Positions 1 to 7,517 of a stretch of 64,000 bases of DNA are shown piece by piece (within the stretch, counting starts at the first letter, position 1; each line of letters opens with the position of its first letter). A program made the translations under genes and the position numbers. Origin of the DNA: Herbiconiux sp. SALV-R1 (GTDB lineage: Bacteria; Actinomycetota; Actinomycetes; Actinomycetales; Microbacteriaceae); assembly GCF_013113715.1 (NCBI RefSeq), contig NZ_CP053344.1, positions 868,001-932,000 of the forward strand, read 5' to 3'. Under the pieces are notes generated by a model that saw only the letters and a list, made by a program, of their open reading frames with translations, had not been told where the DNA came from and searched no databases.

Positions 1-1
1 A

Positions 2-811
2 GAGGGATCATCCGAGGGGTCAATCCGGCAACGTCTCATCCTGCTGCGCGCGCTCGAGCGACGTGCAGGGAAGCCGCTAGCTGAGATCACGCGACTGGAT
101 CTGATCACCGACCTGGGTAGGACAGGGCTGTCCGCAAGCACCAGGGCGAACTACAAGAGCCTGTACCACACGTTCTTCACGTGGATGCAGGATGAGGGTC
201 TGAGGCCCGACAACCCGGGGGCGCGCCTCCCGAGAGTGCGGCTCGCGGCGGTGGAAGCGAACCCCACCAGCACCGACGACATCCAGGTTCTCCTGAACAG
301 CGGTATCTACGCGCGGACGAGGATGTTCGTGCTGATCTACGCCTACCAGGGGTTCAGGGCTCAGGAGATCGCTGCCGTGCGTGGCGAGACGATCGACTGG
401 CAGAACCGGCGCATCCTTTCGAAGGACGGCAAGGGTGGCAAAGAGGTATGGAGGCCCATCCACGAGATCGTATGGGAGGAGCTGCAGAAGTACCCCAGGC
501 GGGGTTTCCTGTTCCCGTCGCCATACCGTGAGGGCCAGCACGTGACCGCTCGCAACGTGTCGAACGTGCTCGGGAAGGCCATGCGTCGCGCCGGTATCGC
601 TCACCGGCCCCACCAGATGCGGGCCTGGTACGCGACCGAGATGATCGACGGGGGAGCCTCCACGGTGGTCGTGGCGGCTGCAATGAGACACGCAGACATG
701 CAGTCCATCCAGCACTACGTGCGCGTCTCAGACGAGTCCATCGCCGCCGCCCACGACCTTCTCCCGCGGGTAGTTGTTCCATCGAAGTCAGGACGGCGTA
801 GGGCTGCGTAG
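2..811 (+). CDS. int: Tyrosine-recombinase integrase (5' end outside window)
   Basis: This catalyses site-specific integration and excision at the tRNA-Arg attachment site. The frame is open from base 2, so an ATG at 185 is internal: the residues before it resemble the SAM-like core-binding domain of tyrosine recombinases. The catalytic domain shows the first Arg in GFRAQEI, a Lys in the KGGKE beta-hairpin, the HQMR box (H-x-x-R), the second His in MRHAD and the nucleophilic Tyr in HYV, so all active-site residues are present. The protein ends in RRRAA, an Ala-Ala terminus reminiscent of ssrA-like degradation tags. A tRNA-Arg gene follows 17 nt downstream on the same strand. In the circular phage genome the gene would lie just after the repressor gene and attP. 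Confidence 0.93.
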   Translation, partial: EGSSEGSIRQRLILLRALERRAGKPLAEITRLDLITDLGRTGLSASTRANYKSLYHTFFTWMQDEGLRPDNPGARLPRVRLAAVEANPTSTDDIQVLLNSGIYARTRMFVLIYAYQGFRAQEIAAVRGETIDWQNRRILSKDGKGGKEVWRPIHEIVWEELQKYPRRGFLFPSPYREGQHVTARNVSNVLGKAMRRAGIAHRPHQMRAWYATEMIDGGASTVVVAAAMRHADMQSIQHYVRVSDESIAAAHDLLPRVVVPSKSGRRRAA

Positions 812-827
812 TACCCTTTCGTGGGTA

Positions 828-903
828 GCCTCCGTAGCTCAGTGGATAGAGCAGCAGCCTTCTAATCTGTCGGTCGCGAGTTCGAGTCTCGCCGGGGGCA
901 CCA
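828..903 (+). tRNA. tRNA-Arg(TCT), phage-borne, with encoded CCA
   Basis: A 73-nt cloverleaf folds by eye from 828 to 900: 7-bp acceptor stem GCCTCCG/CGGGGGC, D-arm GCTC...GAGC, anticodon loop CTTCTAA (anticodon TCT, reads AGA), 5-nt variable loop, and T-arm GCGAG-TTCGAGT-CTCGC. CCA is encoded at 901-903. The two intact host tRNAs in this window (62115-62185, 62303-62377) lack encoded CCA, which supports a phage origin. It has the same anticodon as the host tRNA-Arg gene interrupted at the right prophage end, with an identical D-arm and anticodon loop. Confidence 0.95.
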
Positions 904-921
904 TGCCCCACCAACGCCTGA

Positions 922-960
922 AAGCCCCGCACAGGCCCGTCTAGGGCTCGTGCGGGGCTT
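922..960. terminator. Bidirectional hairpin between int/tRNA and lipoprotein gene
   Basis: AAGCCCCGCAC (922-932) pairs perfectly with GTGCGGGGCTT (950-960). It lies between convergent units: int-tRNA on plus and the lipoprotein gene on minus. The U-run on the plus strand is short. Confidence 0.7.
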
Positions 961-972
961 CTGCGTGACGGA

Positions 973-1422
973 CTAGTTAAGGCAATCTTGAGATTCGAGC
1001 ACACCGGGAGTTGCAGCGTCGAGTCCGCTCGGTTCGAACGTTGAGAACGTCTCGGCGACAGCCTCAGCGGTCTGGTATGGGACAGCTTCCTCGGTAGATG
1101 GGTCGCGCACAGTGAACCACACACCTACCGCCGGATCATCCTCGAATCCCGGAGCGGTGAACGACGCGGCCACAAACCACGATCCGTCGGTGGCAGAGAT
1201 AGCTGCGATGTCGACTATGGAAGTACCCAGTTGAACGCCATCGAGACCTCGCTGGACTCCCTCTCGAGCGCCATCTGTGACGTCGAGGCAGGTCACGGCG
1301 TCGGTGGGCGTCGGGTCCGGCGGTGGTCCCGGGATTGGACGAGAGCTCGGCAGCGCGCATCCAGTGAGCACGAGAACAGATGCGATGCCGCACGCCGCGA
1401 AGGCGCTTCCCCTGCGATTCAT
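973..1422 (-). CDS. Putative lipoprotein, unknown function (prophage cargo)
   Basis: The 149-aa product starts with a lipoprotein signal peptide: basic N-terminus, hydrophobic stretch, then lipobox LTGC with Cys at residue 22. A Pro-rich linker of about 20 residues follows, then a globular domain of about 105 residues that I cannot assign to a family. It would be anchored to the outer face of the membrane. It is the last minus-strand prophage gene before the tRNA. A TAAGCT box lies 7 nt before the ATG (1430-1435), so it probably has its own promoter and a leaderless transcript, as expected of a gene expressed from the prophage. A role in superinfection exclusion or host fitness is possible but is inference only. 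Confidence 0.75.
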   Translation of the reverse strand: MNRRGSAFAACGIASVLVLTGCALPSSRPIPGPPPDPTPTDAVTCLDVTDGAREGVQRGLDGVQLGTSIVDIAAISATDGSWFVAASFTAPGFEDDPAVGVWFTVRDPSTEEAVPYQTAEAVAETFSTFEPSGLDAATPGVLESQDCLN

Positions 1423-1429
1423 GCGCGCG

Positions 1430-1435
1430 AGCTTA
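1430..1435 (-). promoter_or_regulatory. -10 box for leaderless lipoprotein gene
   Basis: TAAGCT on the minus strand ends 7 nt before the ATG at 1422. No good -35 box is seen. A second copy of the flanking sequence CGAGCTTAT (plus-strand reading) occurs about 30 nt upstream, so a regulatory repeat is possible. Confidence 0.45.
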
Positions 1436-1495
1436 TCGGTTCTGCGTCCGATCGGGCGAGCTTATATCCGGCACTTTGAAGCTGTGGGCTAATGC

Positions 1496-1906
1496 CTAAG
1501 CGGCGGCGAGCTCAAACGGCTGCGGGTGAGTCGCTTCGGCGGCGCCGGTGGATAGCCGGAAGGTGGCGGAAGAGACGCCTTCATGCTTCTTGAAGTACGC
1601 CTCGATGTCAGCGACTGTGCCGTTCTCTTCGAGGGTGACCGGCAGCTGCGCGATGTTGCCATTGCGGGTGGCTTCGGTGCTCATCACGATGACCGCCTGC
1701 GGATGCGCCTCGCCGTGCGAGACGAAGACGGTGGCCGTGCCACCCAGCGAGCGGATGGCCGTCATGACAGTGGATATCCGATCTCCGGGGAACGCCACGA
1801 GGAACGGCTTGCGACCCGCTTCGTTCACGTAGATCGGTGCTTTCACCTGGGCGAGAGCACGCGCAAGAGACGCCGTCAGCTTCCGCCGGTTCGATTCATC
1901 TGCCAT
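1496..1906 (-). CDS. Hypothetical phage protein
   Basis: The 136-aa product is not recognised. It starts with ATG 11 nt inside the end of the upstream gene, so the pair is probably translationally coupled. The sequence is soluble, without signal or membrane segments. Its middle (residues 25-95) looks like a small alpha/beta domain with several hydrophobic strands. It sits in the variable segment beyond the lysis genes. Confidence 0.65.
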   Translation of the reverse strand: MADESNRRKLTASLARALAQVKAPIYVNEAGRKPFLVAFPGDRISTVMTAIRSLGGTATVFVSHGEAHPQAVIVMSTEATRNGNIAQLPVTLEENGTVADIEAYFKKHEGVSSATFRLSTGAAEATHPQPFELAAA

Positions 1907-2345
1907 TTCGCCACATCATCTCGTGCTTCGACATGTCCTCCAGGATGCGGGAGTCAGACTCATAGTAGCCATCGTCTATGTCCTTCTGGCTAGAGATGAA
2001 CCGGATGACTTCGCGTTTGACGTCCTTGCCGTTGCTGCGGGCCTTCACGTGGAGGTGCACATCTTCGTGCTGCAGCGAGGAGTCGGCCTTCGCCACGGTC
2101 GCGTTTTGGCTTCCGTCGCGGATCTCGTGGATGATGGCGAAGTCCACGAACCGTCGCTTCCACATTGCGGTTCGGTAGATCAGGACGTTCTCGGGTGCAG
2201 ACAGGTCGGGGACGGTTTCGTAGCGCTCCTCGGGATCCCATTCGACCCGCGGGGGCCTCTCCCATACTGGCTCCCGGCCCGCCTCCGCTATGGCGCGTTC
2301 AGCTTCCCGTCGCGATTCGCGGTCCTTCTGCTTCCCGTACGCCAT
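1896..2345 (-). CDS. Hypothetical phage protein
   Basis: The 149-aa product has a charged helical N-terminus (about 25 residues rich in Lys, Arg and Glu), a central segment with HEIRDG and HLHVKA motifs, and an acidic C-terminus. I do not recognise a family with confidence. A TATAGT box on the minus strand (2354-2359) ends 8 nt before the ATG, so this gene probably starts a short two-gene leaderless unit with the next gene (1496-1906). Confidence 0.65.
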   Translation of the reverse strand: MAYGKQKDRESRREAERAIAEAGREPVWERPPRVEWDPEERYETVPDLSAPENVLIYRTAMWKRRFVDFAIIHEIRDGSQNATVAKADSSLQHEDVHLHVKARSNGKDVKREVIRFISSQKDIDDGYYESDSRILEDMSKHEMMWRNGR

Positions 2346-2443
2346 GAGAGTGAACTATAGCTGTCGAGCACGAGCGGCTGTCACCGGTCTTCTGTACGAT
2401 CGTGGCTTGCGCGGGCCGGCGTGCTTCTCATGGGAGGGGCAGG

Positions 2444-2716
2444 ATGCTCGGGGATGGGCCGATCAGAGTCGGGCAAGACGAATGGGTGCTGATCCGCAAC
2501 GACCCCAGAGTTCCTGCAGCAGTCGTCCGGCGCATGCACGCGGGCACGGAGCTCGAGCACTACCGGGTGGTCACGTTCGACATCGACCCGGAGAATCGTC
2601 GCCTGGTCGGCCGCTACCGGACGTTGGACGCGGCTGATCGTGCGGTGCGGTTCGAGGTACCTCAGGGGAACATCCGGGCTGCACTGAACTACACGCCGAA
2701 GGGGGCGTGGGGTTAG
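2444..2716 (+). CDS. Small hypothetical phage protein
   Basis: The open frame begins at 2402, but the ATG at 2444 is preceded by a strong Shine-Dalgarno run (GGAGGGG, 2433-2439), giving a 90-aa product. It is soluble, mixed alpha/beta and of no recognised family. It is on the plus strand, opposite to the neighbouring late genes, and is followed 9 nt later by a second small plus-strand frame. The two may form a small unit that ends at the hairpin at 2872. Confidence 0.6.
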   Translation: MLGDGPIRVGQDEWVLIRNDPRVPAAVVRRMHAGTELEHYRVVTFDIDPENRRLVGRYRTLDAADRAVRFEVPQGNIRAALNYTPKGAWG

Positions 2717-2725
2717 CCTGGGCGG

Positions 2726-2860
2726 GTGATCGTGCGTGCCGGGTACCGTGTCGGAGAAGACGTCGTCGAGGACACCGCGGAGGGCCCGGATTACGAGGCG
2801 GCGAAGGCTGCTCTGCCTGTTCGGGATGAGCAGCGGATCTGGATCAGCATCGACCGCTGA
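2726..2860 (+). CDS. Very small hypothetical protein (44 aa)
   Basis: The frame runs from GTG at 2726 to TGA at 2858-2860 and starts 9 nt after the previous stop. It encodes 44 residues with an acidic middle and a WISIDR C-terminus. Support is the position in a plus-strand pair, an uninterrupted frame to the terminator hairpin, and normal amino-acid composition. The ribosome-binding site is weak, so the call is tentative. Confidence 0.45.
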   Translation: MIVRAGYRVGEDVVEDTAEGPDYEAAKAALPVRDEQRIWISIDR

Positions 2861-2871
2861 CACGACGAAAT

Positions 2872-2907
2872 GCCCCCGCACCCTCTCCGAAGAGAAGACG
2901 CGGGGGC
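2872..2907. terminator. Hairpin terminator between convergent genes
   Basis: GCCCCCGC (2872-2879) pairs with GCGGGGGC (2900-2907). It separates the small plus-strand genes from the minus-strand lysis genes that end at 2946. Confidence 0.65.
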
Positions 2908-2945
2908 GTTAGGGGCGGAGTGGCGGAAGCGACCCGCACCAGGAT

Positions 2946-3194
2946 TCAGGCGGCGTGGTCGCCCTTCGTCGGCACGTTCGGCGACGTGACCGTCAGCTGG
3001 AAGATGCCGAACAGGCCAGCGATGATGATCGCGGCCGGGCCGGTGATGTCCGAGTAGTTGATCTGCTCGATGGCACCGTCGACGAGAGTCGCGATCGACA
3101 GCACGAGGGTCGCTCCTGCGAGGGTGTTGCCGACGACCTTGCGGACGACGGGGTTCTGCACGATGACGTTGGGGGTTTCGGTGGGGATGCTCAT
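2946..3194 (-). CDS. Putative holin, two membrane segments
   Basis: The 82-aa product has two hydrophobic segments (about residues 23-42 and 52-70) separated by a short acidic loop, and polar ends. This is the size and topology of many actinophage holins. It lies last in the lysis cassette, behind the endolysin and two other membrane-protein genes. AAGGAG lies 4 nt before the ATG. Holins open the cytoplasmic membrane at the time of lysis. The function is inferred from topology and position, since holins share little sequence. Confidence 0.65.
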   Translation of the reverse strand: MSIPTETPNVIVQNPVVRKVVGNTLAGATLVLSIATLVDGAIEQINYSDITGPAAIIIAGLFGIFQLTVTSPNVPTKGDHAA

Positions 3195-3213
3195 GATGCT
3201 CCTTCGGTTGGCC

Positions 3214-3543
3214 TCAGCGAATCCACTGCGGCGGGATGGTGTCTTCGATCTCCGCGATGTCCGCGGGGTCGAGGTTGGGGCCGCGACTGTCCCCGGTCCA
3301 CTGGGCGGCGATGGCGCGGAGGATGCGGGTGAAGGCGCTGGTGCGCTTCTTGTCGCGTTCCTCGAACTCGTCGAGGCGCGCGTACACGCGGTCGAGCTCG
3401 GCCTTCACTCGGGCGTCGATGCGGGCGTCGAGCGCGGTCTTCGCGTCGGTCTTCGTCTTTCCCCGGGTGCCGAGGAAGGTGGCGAGGACAGCGACGAGAG
3501 AGACGACCACGCCGGCGAGGGTGAGTACCTGTTCCGGGGTCAT
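3214..3543 (-). CDS. Membrane-anchored coiled-coil protein of the lysis cassette
   Basis: The 109-aa product has one N-terminal membrane segment (about residues 5-24), then a charged, probably coiled-coil stretch (residues 30-75) rich in Asp, Lys, Arg and Glu, and a soluble tail. The start overlaps the upstream stop as ATGA (3540-3543). Single-span proteins of this type are common next to endolysin and holin genes in actinophages, where they may modulate lysis or act on the outer cell envelope. The exact role is not known. Confidence 0.65.
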   Translation of the reverse strand: MTPEQVLTLAGVVVSLVAVLATFLGTRGKTKTDAKTALDARIDARVKAELDRVYARLDEFEERDKKRTSAFTRILRAIAAQWTGDSRGPNLDPADIAEIEDTIPPQWIR

Positions 3544-4004
3544 GCGTCACGCTCCTGTTCGGCGTGACGCTCCTTCCACTCCTCACCAAGGAGGGATAGA
3601 CGGAACATCGCCAGCGGCAGGCCGAAGCCGAGCATCGCGAACACGAACCAGTTCGGTGACTCGTTCGGGACGGTCGGGTAGAACACGATCGCGGACATGT
3701 ACGCCCCGATCATGCCGACGAGTATCACCTTGCCGACGATCTCGACCAGCCACAGTCGGGGGAACATGACCCCGAGGAGGCACACGAGTGCGACCCCGGT
3801 GAAGACGATCCCGACGACGTCGAGCAGGGTGCCGTCAAGGAGGCGGTTCAGGAGCCGCGACCCGAACACGACCGCGCAGATGCCCGCGGCGATCGCGAAG
3901 AGGTCGTAGATGGGAAGCCAGAGGCGTTTCAGCCACCGGTACTTCCACTCGTCGGGTGGGATAGCTCCGGGTGCCCAGATGGATGCGGCGAACAGTCGGC
4001 GCAT
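3540..4004 (-). CDS. Polytopic membrane protein of the lysis cassette
   Basis: The ATG at 4004 is chosen over an upstream one in the same frame because GAGAGGGGGA lies just before it. The 154-aa product has about four membrane segments in residues 30-140 and a charged C-terminus (EERxAEQERDA-like). It is directly downstream of the endolysin gene, and the next start is coupled to its stop by ATGA. It could be a second holin-like protein; 4-TM holin partners occur in many actinophages, but this is inference. Confidence 0.65.
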   Translation of the reverse strand: MRRLFAASIWAPGAIPPDEWKYRWLKRLWLPIYDLFAIAAGICAVVFGSRLLNRLLDGTLLDVVGIVFTGVALVCLLGVMFPRLWLVEIVGKVILVGMIGAYMSAIVFYPTVPNESPNWFVFAMLGFGLPLAMFRLSLLGEEWKERHAEQERDA

Positions 4005-4033
4005 GAGTCCCCCTCTCCGGGGTGGAGAAAGGG

Positions 4034-4843
4034 TCAGGCGACAGCTCCGGACCACTGCGCCTTGTTGAAGATGTTCGTGAGCCCGATCAGGATCTGGGCG
4101 CTGAACGTGCCGTCACGGTAGGGGATGCCGAAGCCGCCCTCTTCCTTCGGCTTGGTGTGGAGGTGGATGGCCTCGTCAGTGGGCAGCCACCGGTAGGTAC
4201 CCTCGGCGAGGTTGATGAGGAAGACGTTCGACTTCCCCGTCCGGATGTCTTTGTTGAACGCTTCTTTGGTGTCCCAGTCGACGCGGGCCACCAGGCAGTA
4301 CTTGTCCATCGTTTCTTCCTCCTCGAGGGGTCGGGCGTTGGTGTAGTCGTCCGGGTGGACGAGCATGTCGATCGCGATGCGGTACGGGGTCAGGTCGAGC
4401 TGGCAGGCGCCCCACAACTCGAAGTGCCACGACTCCGAGGGGATGGTGCGCTTCATGCCGGCCAGGCCCATCCAGTAGGCGCGGCGCTGCATCGAGTAGT
4501 CGTTGGGGGCGTTGCAGTCCATCGCCCGCCCACGCGTGTGCTGGGAAGCGAGCGGACCCATGCGGGGGTCAGCCGCTGAGGGTGTCTCTCCCCGCTCAGC
4601 GCGTCCCCACTGGTACCAGACCGTGGATCGCCCAGAGAACGTATCGGATGCGCGGCGGGCGTACCTGTCGCTCTCGACTCCGTACGGGCGACCGGCCTCG
4701 TTCCAGTAGATGCTGGCCCGTTCGAGGGTCATGTTCGCTTCGATCGCCATGCAGCGCGCGAGGAGCTCCATGCTGTCGTCGTTGAGCGGGTCGAACAGGC
4801 AGCCGCTCCACTCGATGAGGTCGAGTCCATCGACAAGGCTCAT
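4034..4843 (-). CDS. Endolysin with peptidase M15 (VanY-like) domain
   Basis: The 269-aa product cleaves peptidoglycan peptides at lysis. Zinc-site motifs of the M15/DD-carboxypeptidase family are visible: SQHTRGRAMD with His102 and Asp109, and SWHFELW with His140. The C-terminal third (residues 175-269) has no family I recognise and may bind the cell wall. There is no signal peptide, which fits holin-dependent release. The start has a perfect AGGAGG. The gene sits between the minor tail genes and the holin-like genes, the usual place in actinophages. Confidence 0.85.
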   Translation of the reverse strand: MSLVDGLDLIEWSGCLFDPLNDDSMELLARCMAIEANMTLERASIYWNEAGRPYGVESDRYARRASDTFSGRSTVWYQWGRAERGETPSAADPRMGPLASQHTRGRAMDCNAPNDYSMQRRAYWMGLAGMKRTIPSESWHFELWGACQLDLTPYRIAIDMLVHPDDYTNARPLEEEETMDKYCLVARVDWDTKEAFNKDIRTGKSNVFLINLAEGTYRWLPTDEAIHLHTKPKEEGGFGIPYRDGTFSAQILIGLTNIFNKAQWSGAVA

Positions 4844-4908
4844 GGTTTCCTCCTGAAACGACGAAGGCCCGCCGAAGCGAGCCAGATGAGGGTGTGTGAT
4901 TGGCGGGG

Positions 4909-5583
4909 TCAGGCGGTGCCGGTGATGCTCTCCACGTAGATGTCGGTCACCCCGAACAGGGCCGACGCTCCCGTTGTGAAAGCCACATACCCGCCCGATG
5001 CGACCTGGTTGTTCGTTACCGTCTCTTTCGTGACGAGGTTGCGGATCAGGCTGATCTTGTCGTCGATGGCGCGGATAGCGAGTCGGTCACCCACCGACAC
5101 CGGGTAGTCAGCGGAGATCGCGGTGATAGTTCCCGCGATGCGCTTGTTCAACCGGGCGATCAACGCACCCGACACGTTCTGGACTTGCAGCCGGTAGCAG
5201 GTTCGGGAAGACGCCCCACCCGCAGGTTGGTTCAGTCGAATGTCGAGGTTGATCTGGTGGCCGGACGTGACCGGGCCTGCGGTGAGAGTGAAACCGACCT
5301 CCACGTTCGTGTTCGTGTACGTGAACTCCGCTTCTGATGCGCTCGTCGCGGAACCCCGGATCAGGTTCCCGGCACCATCGGTGGCGAACACGTTCGCGAC
5401 ACCTACAGCCCACGCCATGCCCGTGCCACCCAAACCGGCGTCAGAGACCCTCCCCCCGATATCGGCTGCCGCCGCACCGCTGAAACGGTCAGACGTTACG
5501 ACGGTCGCGTACGGGGGTTCATCAATGGTGGGGACACCAGGGTTCGCTACCCCAGCAGAACGAATCGTTGTGAAACCGGACAT
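4909..5583 (-). CDS. Minor tail / putative receptor-binding protein
   Basis: The 224-aa product is rich in beta-strand-forming residues, Gly, Thr and Ser, with a jelly-roll or LamG-like look: alternating hydrophobic strands around residues 75-215. The start overlaps the previous stop as TAATG, so it is coupled to the SGNH tail protein. As the last structural gene before the endolysin it is a candidate for the tail-tip adhesin. The fold is inferred, not proven. Confidence 0.6.
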   Translation of the reverse strand: MSGFTTIRSAGVANPGVPTIDEPPYATVVTSDRFSGAAAADIGGRVSDAGLGGTGMAWAVGVANVFATDGAGNLIRGSATSASEAEFTYTNTNVEVGFTLTAGPVTSGHQINLDIRLNQPAGGASSRTCYRLQVQNVSGALIARLNKRIAGTITAISADYPVSVGDRLAIRAIDDKISLIRNLVTKETVTNNQVASGGYVAFTTGASALFGVTDIYVESITGTA

Positions 5584-6986
5584 TAGGCGGCCAGCCTTCC
5601 TGCGTAGCGAGAGAACTCACGGGCGTGGATATCGATGACGACCGCGGCGACTTGGTGGCCGAGCGCCGTCAGATGAGTGGATGATGCTGATGCGCGAAGC
5701 GACGGCGGAACCGTGCCTGCGTTCGCCGCTGTGACGTCATCCGTGGTGGGAGTGAAAGACGGTTGCAGGGTTTGGGCGAGCGCAAGGCCGCGGGGGGAAG
5801 CGATGAACTGCCGCAGCTTCACGTACTTCGACTGGAACGTGGTGTCGAACCACGTCTCCAACCGGAGGATCAGGTCACCCATCTGGGTGCCGGGCCTGTC
5901 CGCGTACCCAGCATCGGAAACACCAAGCACGAACACTTCCCCAGCCACCGAGGACACGTACCGGAGGAACCGTGCCTTCAGGTCGTCTTCGGTGAGGGTT
6001 CCCGCGATGACCTTGTCGAGGTCGTTGATGCCCATCGCGAGGAAGTGAGTGAAGTTGCGGTATCCCTGCCCGGTCACGGAAATGAACCGCAGCGTGGTCG
6101 CAGCTACCGCCGTCCCTGGGGTTGACCGGGTGAATGAGGCTGCTGCGGAGGTGGTTCGGGTGAGGACCCCAGGGATGCGCAGACCGTCGTCGCGGATACC
6201 GATCACGTTCAGCGATGACACGGTGGCGGACGAGCGCATGGGGAACACGTCGAACCCGTTCACCGTCACCGAACCAGACGCCGGCACGGTGCCGCCCGAG
6301 ATCGTGCCTGTGAACTCGGACGCGCCGAGGATCGCGTTGACTTCCTCCGTGACAGAACCGGGCTGTGCCAGGACCGACACCGGCACCCCCCATTTGGTTG
6401 CGAGGAGAGCCGCGTACCTCTCAGTGGAAGGGTTCGTGAGGTCAGCGCCCGCAGCGGTGGACGTGCCCGTGACCACGAACCCTGCGAAGTTGTCGGTGGG
6501 TTGCACGTACAGGGTGCCGTCGGCTCGGCGCAGATCCCAGTTCTTGTCGAAGTACGCGCCGATCTTCTTGTTGTCGTCCGCGAACGTCACAATCCACGGG
6601 AACCGGCTGCTGGTCTCTGCTCGCGTGTCCGTGCCTGAAGCGAGCCTGCCGTCCGCGGTTCGGAGTTTCCAGTTCGCGTCCCAGTACGCGCCGATCTTCT
6701 TCTGCGCATCCGAGAACGGCACCAGGAACGGGTACTTCTTCGGGGTGGTTCGCGACACAACACCCAGCGCGTTCCCAAACGCTGACAGGGTGGTTGGGCT
6801 CGTCAACGCAGCAGTTGTGGCAGCCGCAGCTGCCGCCTCCACGCCGGGGAGGGAGCCAACGATCTCGCTACCCTTCGCGAGGATGCGTGCGTCGATTGCG
6901 ACTGCGAATTCACGTTCGGCCCAGACGAGGTCGGCGGCGCCCTCGTCTGAGAGCATGTCGAACGTGCCGTAACTGACGAGGGCCAT
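5583..6986 (-). CDS. Minor tail protein with SGNH/GDSL hydrolase domain
   Basis: The start at 6986 overlaps the upstream stop (TGATG), giving 467 aa; the longer frame upstream is not coding. Residues about 85-150 hold two repeats sharing KKIGAY(W/F)D.NW.LR.ADG. The C-terminal half resembles an SGNH esterase: GTSTAAGAD (block I, Ser nucleophile), MGINDLDK (block III, Asn) and STHLTALGH (block V, catalytic His). Tail-borne SGNH enzymes usually deacetylate cell-surface glycans, so this protein may clear a path to the receptor. The block I Asp of the usual GDS motif is Thr here, as in other divergent family members. Confidence 0.75.
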   Translation of the reverse strand: MALVSYGTFDMLSDEGAADLVWAEREFAVAIDARILAKGSEIVGSLPGVEAAAAAATTAALTSPTTLSAFGNALGVVSRTTPKKYPFLVPFSDAQKKIGAYWDANWKLRTADGRLASGTDTRAETSSRFPWIVTFADDNKKIGAYFDKNWDLRRADGTLYVQPTDNFAGFVVTGTSTAAGADLTNPSTERYAALLATKWGVPVSVLAQPGSVTEEVNAILGASEFTGTISGGTVPASGSVTVNGFDVFPMRSSATVSSLNVIGIRDDGLRIPGVLTRTTSAAASFTRSTPGTAVAATTLRFISVTGQGYRNFTHFLAMGINDLDKVIAGTLTEDDLKARFLRYVSSVAGEVFVLGVSDAGYADRPGTQMGDLILRLETWFDTTFQSKYVKLRQFIASPRGLALAQTLQPSFTPTTDDVTAANAGTVPPSLRASASSTHLTALGHQVAAVVIDIHAREFSRYAGRLAA

Positions 6987-7459
6987 CAGATGCCTCCATT
7001 CGCGGGGCCGTACAGTTCCGGCTTGGGTCCGGACATGTCGACGTAGAAGGTGTTGACGAACCACTCGGGAGGTGCACCCATGCCGCGGGCGATGATGAGT
7101 GCAGGAGGTGGGGCGATCACGAGGTCGCTGAAGTGCCCACCGGACGGTGGAACGTGCAGCTGGAACTGGGGCAGGTCGATGAGGCGGTACTCGGCGCCGG
7201 GGTCTCGGACGCCGAGCTTGATCTTGTAGTAGACGACGCGACCGTCGGCCCGCATCGTCGTCGACGGGATCAGATCACCGTCGAAGGCTCCGTCCGACTG
7301 GATTTGCACGCGGCGGTCGAAGGAACCCACGAAGGTTCCGTCGAGTGCGATGCCGGGCTGCGACAGGGTGAAGATTATGATCGGGTCCCGGTTCAGCGGG
7401 AGCGGGTCGCCGAGGATGTCAGCGACGTTTCCGTCGACTTGAGCGGTCGCAGCGGCCAT
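6986..7459 (-). CDS. Minor tail protein
   Basis: The 157-aa product is beta-rich, with repeated short strands and a Pro-rich end (PPPAL, GPKPEL). It has no signal or membrane segments. It sits between a tail-fibre-like gene and the SGNH tail protein and is coupled to the latter by TGATG. I assign it to the tail tip from position only. Confidence 0.6.
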   Translation of the reverse strand: MAAATAQVDGNVADILGDPLPLNRDPIIIFTLSQPGIALDGTFVGSFDRRVQIQSDGAFDGDLIPSTTMRADGRVVYYKIKLGVRDPGAEYRLIDLPQFQLHVPPSGGHFSDLVIAPPPALIIARGMGAPPEWFVNTFYVDMSGPKPELYGPANGGI

Positions 7460-7504
7460 TGGGTTTCCTCCAAGGTGGGGGTATTAATGGGGCGGGCTCG
7501 CCGC

Positions 7505-7510
7505 TACACT
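7505..7510 (+). promoter_or_regulatory. -10 box for leaderless DUF732-like lipoprotein gene
   Basis: TACACT ends 7 nt before the ATG at 7518. It is the same hexamer and spacing as at the repressor gene (39449-39454). No clear -35 box. Confidence 0.5.
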
Positions 7511-7517
7511 TCGGGGC

